Shown here: positions 61,862 through 64,000 of the stretch, one piece after another
Layout of the letters: every line of letters starts with the position of its first letter
Numbering within the stretch: the first letter of the stretch is position 1
From: JABDFW01 sp035550215
GTDB taxonomy: Bacteria > Bacteroidota > Bacteroidia > Chitinophagales > Chitinophagaceae
Direction of reading: 5' to 3'
NCBI GenBank assembly: GCA_035550215.1
Contig: DASZPM010000004.1
Coordinates: forward strand, 310,001 to 374,000
Length of the DNA stretch: 64,000 bases
The notes under the pieces: generated by a model
What the model saw: only the letters and a program-made list of their open reading frames with translations
Told to the model about the DNA's origin: nothing
The model's database searches: none
Program-made: the position numbers and the translations under genes

Positions 61862-64000
61862 ATGAAACAATTTTTACTTAGCGCTGCATTAGGTTTTTTA
61901 ACGGTGGTTACCAGCTTTGCACAGTTTCCAGGCGGTGGGCAGGGCAGGCCGGGTGGCGCTAACAGGCAAAACATGAATATCGGTCATTTTTATGGCCGTG
62001 TGATAGATAGCAAAACGAATAAAGGCATTGATGGCGCAACCGTTCAGCTTATAGGCAACAGGTTTGATACGGCAACAAAAAAAATGTCACAGGCCGTAAT
62101 TGCTACTGTACTTTCATCACCCCACGGGGACTTCAGCCTTGAAAACCTTTCCCTCTTTGGCAATTATAAACTGCATATATCTGTAGTTGGGTATGCAGAC
62201 TATTCTCAGAATATTACATTCGGAATTAAATTCGGAGGCGGGCAAGGGGGCAATAACTCAGGCCAAAACCAGCAGGACAGGATGCAGCAGGTGATGAGCA
62301 TGGCCGACAAAGACCTTGGAAATATTAAAATTGTTGCAACCGATGCAACCCTTGCAGCCGTTACTGTTACAGCAACAAAACCATTTTTTGAGATGGGCGT
62401 TGACCGGAAGATATTTAATGTTGATAAGAACATTGTAAGCACCGGGCAAACTGCCACAGAGGTAATGAAACAGATACCATCGCTAAACGTGGATATTGAC
62501 GGCAATGTAACCATGCGTAATGCCACACCACAATTATTTATTGATGGAAGGCCAACTACCCTGACCTTGGACCAGATACCTGCAGACCTGATTGACAGGG
62601 TGGAATTGATAACAAACCCTTCAGCCAAATATGATGCATCAGGCGGGGGCGCCGGTATATTGAATTTGGTATTAAAGAAAAATATTAAAAAAGGGTATAA
62701 TGGCGGTATAAGGGCCGGCATTGATTCGCGCGGTAAGTTTAACGGTGGTCTTGACCTTAACTACAGGCATGGTAAGATAAACTTCTTTATTAACGGCATG
62801 CTTCGGCAACGGCTAACGAAATATACCAATACAACCGTAAAGAATGATTATTTTAATAACAGCCATTCAGATTCAGTATATACACAAGACAATGGCCAGA
62901 ACACCGGCGGTTTCGGTTTTTTAAGGGGCGGGTTTGACTATTTTATGGATAACCGCAACACCCTGTCATTTACCGTAAATTACAATAAAGGGCAGTTTAC
63001 CACGGCAGACACGCAATCGCCTATTGATAGTATAAAATATGCTGCAGGCAGCAGTTCGTACAGCAGCCGTGTTAATGCATCTGACGCTCATTTTGAGAAC
63101 TTTGGTTCACAGTTAAGCTTCAAACACAATTTTACTAAAAACGGTCACGATATTACAGCCGATATAAATTATAACTCAAGTGATAACAAAAACACGGGCA
63201 ATAACATTACTAATACATATTTAATTAATATGTACCAGCCCGAATACTCATTTTTCCAAAATACTATTGGTTCCGGCACCAACCGTTTTTTGACTATCCA
63301 GTCTGACTATGAAAACCCTATTACCGAAAATGCCAAGCTTGAAACAGGGGTACGTGCAGCCATACGCAACTTTACCAATGTAAGCGATATATCCACCTCG
63401 TATGCAGCCGGCGCCCCGCTTACAAAGCAGCCACTGCTCAGCAGTGATTATAAGTTTACCGACCAGGTGTATGCTGCCTACGTTAATTACTCATTTAAAG
63501 GAAAGAAATGGAATTACCAGGCGGGCCTGCGTGCTGAAAGCAGTAATTACAAGGGCACCAACAACCTTGGTAACGATACCACCTTTAAGGTTGAATACCC
63601 GGTTAGCTTGTTTCCCAGCGCATTTATTACCTATAAGATGACTGACCGCAGCGATTTGCAGGTCAACTATTCCCGCAGGATAAACAGGCCAAACTTCTTC
63701 CAGTTACTGCCATCCCGCGACCTGACCGATATTCAAAACCCGAGGAAAGGCAACCCCGATTTAAAACCTGAATTTACCAACTCGTTTGAGGTGTCGTATG
63801 ATAAATCCTATGCGCACAGCTCCAACTTCCTGGCTACGGCTTATATGCGGTACACTACCGGCTTAATTACCAGTTACTATTACAGGGACATAAGCCCCAC
63901 CAACCCATCGGATTCTGTACTCTATACTACTTATATAAACGCCAACAGCAGCATGAGTTACGGGCTTGAACTTACTGACAGGACAACCATTTTAAAAATA
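61862..64000 (+). CDS. TonB-dependent-receptor-like outer-membrane beta-barrel family protein (partial, C-terminus outside window)
   Basis: First 713 residues, open to the window end. Signal peptide (about 1-21, ending TSFAQ), a Gly-rich linker, a carboxypeptidase-regulatory-like domain (about 40-115: GRVIDSKTNKGIDGATVQLIG), then a plug-like domain with TEVMKQIPSLNVDIDGNV and RVELITNPSAKYDASGGGAG (about 200-265), and barrel strands. This is the OMP_b-brl_3 type common in Bacteroidota; such proteins import or export unknown substrates, often without SusD. No SusD or TonB gene is in view. Confidence 0.88.
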   Translation, partial: MKQFLLSAALGFLTVVTSFAQFPGGGQGRPGGANRQNMNIGHFYGRVIDSKTNKGIDGATVQLIGNRFDTATKKMSQAVIATVLSSPHGDFSLENLSLFGNYKLHISVVGYADYSQNITFGIKFGGGQGGNNSGQNQQDRMQQVMSMADKDLGNIKIVATDATLAAVTVTATKPFFEMGVDRKIFNVDKNIVSTGQTATEVMKQIPSLNVDIDGNVTMRNATPQLFIDGRPTTLTLDQIPADLIDRVELITNPSAKYDASGGGAGILNLVLKKNIKKGYNGGIRAGIDSRGKFNGGLDLNYRHGKINFFINGMLRQRLTKYTNTTVKNDYFNNSHSDSVYTQDNGQNTGGFGFLRGGFDYFMDNRNTLSFTVNYNKGQFTTADTQSPIDSIKYAAGSSSYSSRVNASDAHFENFGSQLSFKHNFTKNGHDITADINYNSSDNKNTGNNITNTYLINMYQPEYSFFQNTIGSGTNRFLTIQSDYENPITENAKLETGVRAAIRNFTNVSDISTSYAAGAPLTKQPLLSSDYKFTDQVYAAYVNYSFKGKKWNYQAGLRAESSNYKGTNNLGNDTTFKVEYPVSLFPSAFITYKMTDRSDLQVNYSRRINRPNFFQLLPSRDLTDIQNPRKGNPDLKPEFTNSFEVSYDKSYAHSSNFLATAYMRYTTGLITSYYYRDISPTNPSDSVLYTTYINANSSMSYGLELTDRTTILKI

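Noticed and set aside
62206..62721. 171-codon minus-strand open frame near the right end
   Set aside because: Antisense to the beta-barrel protein gene, which has signal peptide and domain support.

Overview
The window looks like a chromosomal segment of a Bacteroidota bacterium, most likely Chitinophagales/Chitinophagaceae (the family is inferred, the phylum is fairly secure). Supporting signs are promoters of the form TTG(-N18/19-)TAnnTTTG, no obvious Shine-Dalgarno sites, a UpxY/NusG-type antiterminator in a capsule locus, an outer-membrane beta-barrel protein with an N-terminal carboxypeptidase-regulatory-like domain, an OmpL-like porin, and moderate, AT-leaning base composition. No phage, transposon, CRISPR or plasmid signature was seen; the accessory part is the surface-polysaccharide locus.

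Left part (1-9.7 kb): a cut transglutaminase-type membrane protein and a DUF58 protein (minus strand), a zinc-ribbon methyltransferase, citrate synthase convergent with an AlkD-like DNA alkylation repair protein, TrmO, a small exported protein, a phytanoyl-CoA-dioxygenase-like oxygenase and a FucP-type sugar transporter.

Nitrogen block (10-24 kb, plus strand): glutamate synthase large and small subunits, a cytochrome P450 broken by a one-base frameshift, an ammonium transporter, an OmpL-like outer-membrane porin, a second ammonium transporter with a cleavable signal and a periplasmic N-terminal extension, and NhaA. A good promoter (19601-19630) with upstream repeats precedes porin-amt2. The block reads as ammonium uptake through both membranes coupled to glutamate synthesis; no PII gene is present.

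Surface polysaccharide locus (24.5-59 kb, all minus strand, about 31 genes, transcribed from wza near 59 kb down to a CpsB-type phosphatase near 24.5 kb): export/copolymerase proteins Wza and Wzc (tyrosine autokinase with a Gly-Tyr tail), UpxY antiterminator, a nonulosonic (sialic/legionaminic-type) acid block (Gfo/Idh oxidoreductase, CMP-sugar synthetase, SDR, NeuB, NeuC), ABC exporter Wzm/Wzt, aminotransferase plus PglD-like acetyltransferase, about ten glycosyltransferases, an asparagine-synthetase-like amidotransferase, an O-antigen polymerase/ligase-like membrane protein, a GNAT acetyltransferase, and a bacillosamine-like end block (PglE-like aminotransferase, PglC-like phosphoglycosyl transferase, PglF/CapD-like dehydratase). 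Together the genes could make a UDP-linked diacetamido sugar, start a lipid-linked glycan with it, and possibly feed it to the nonulosonate enzymes.

Right end (59-64 kb): a tail-specific (C-terminal processing) protease, tRNA-His with a textbook Bacteroidota promoter and terminator, and the first 713 residues of a TonB-dependent-receptor-like outer membrane protein running off the window.

Most notable observations: Amt-porin-Amt arrangement with a repeat-rich promoter region; mixed ABC-type and Wza/Wzc-type export machinery without a flippase; poly-G tracts in the CMP-sugar synthetase and in the kinase tail; a glycosyltransferase whose only plausible start is CTG in a CTGA overlap; promoters that abut start codons (leaderless mRNAs); and the frameshifted P450.
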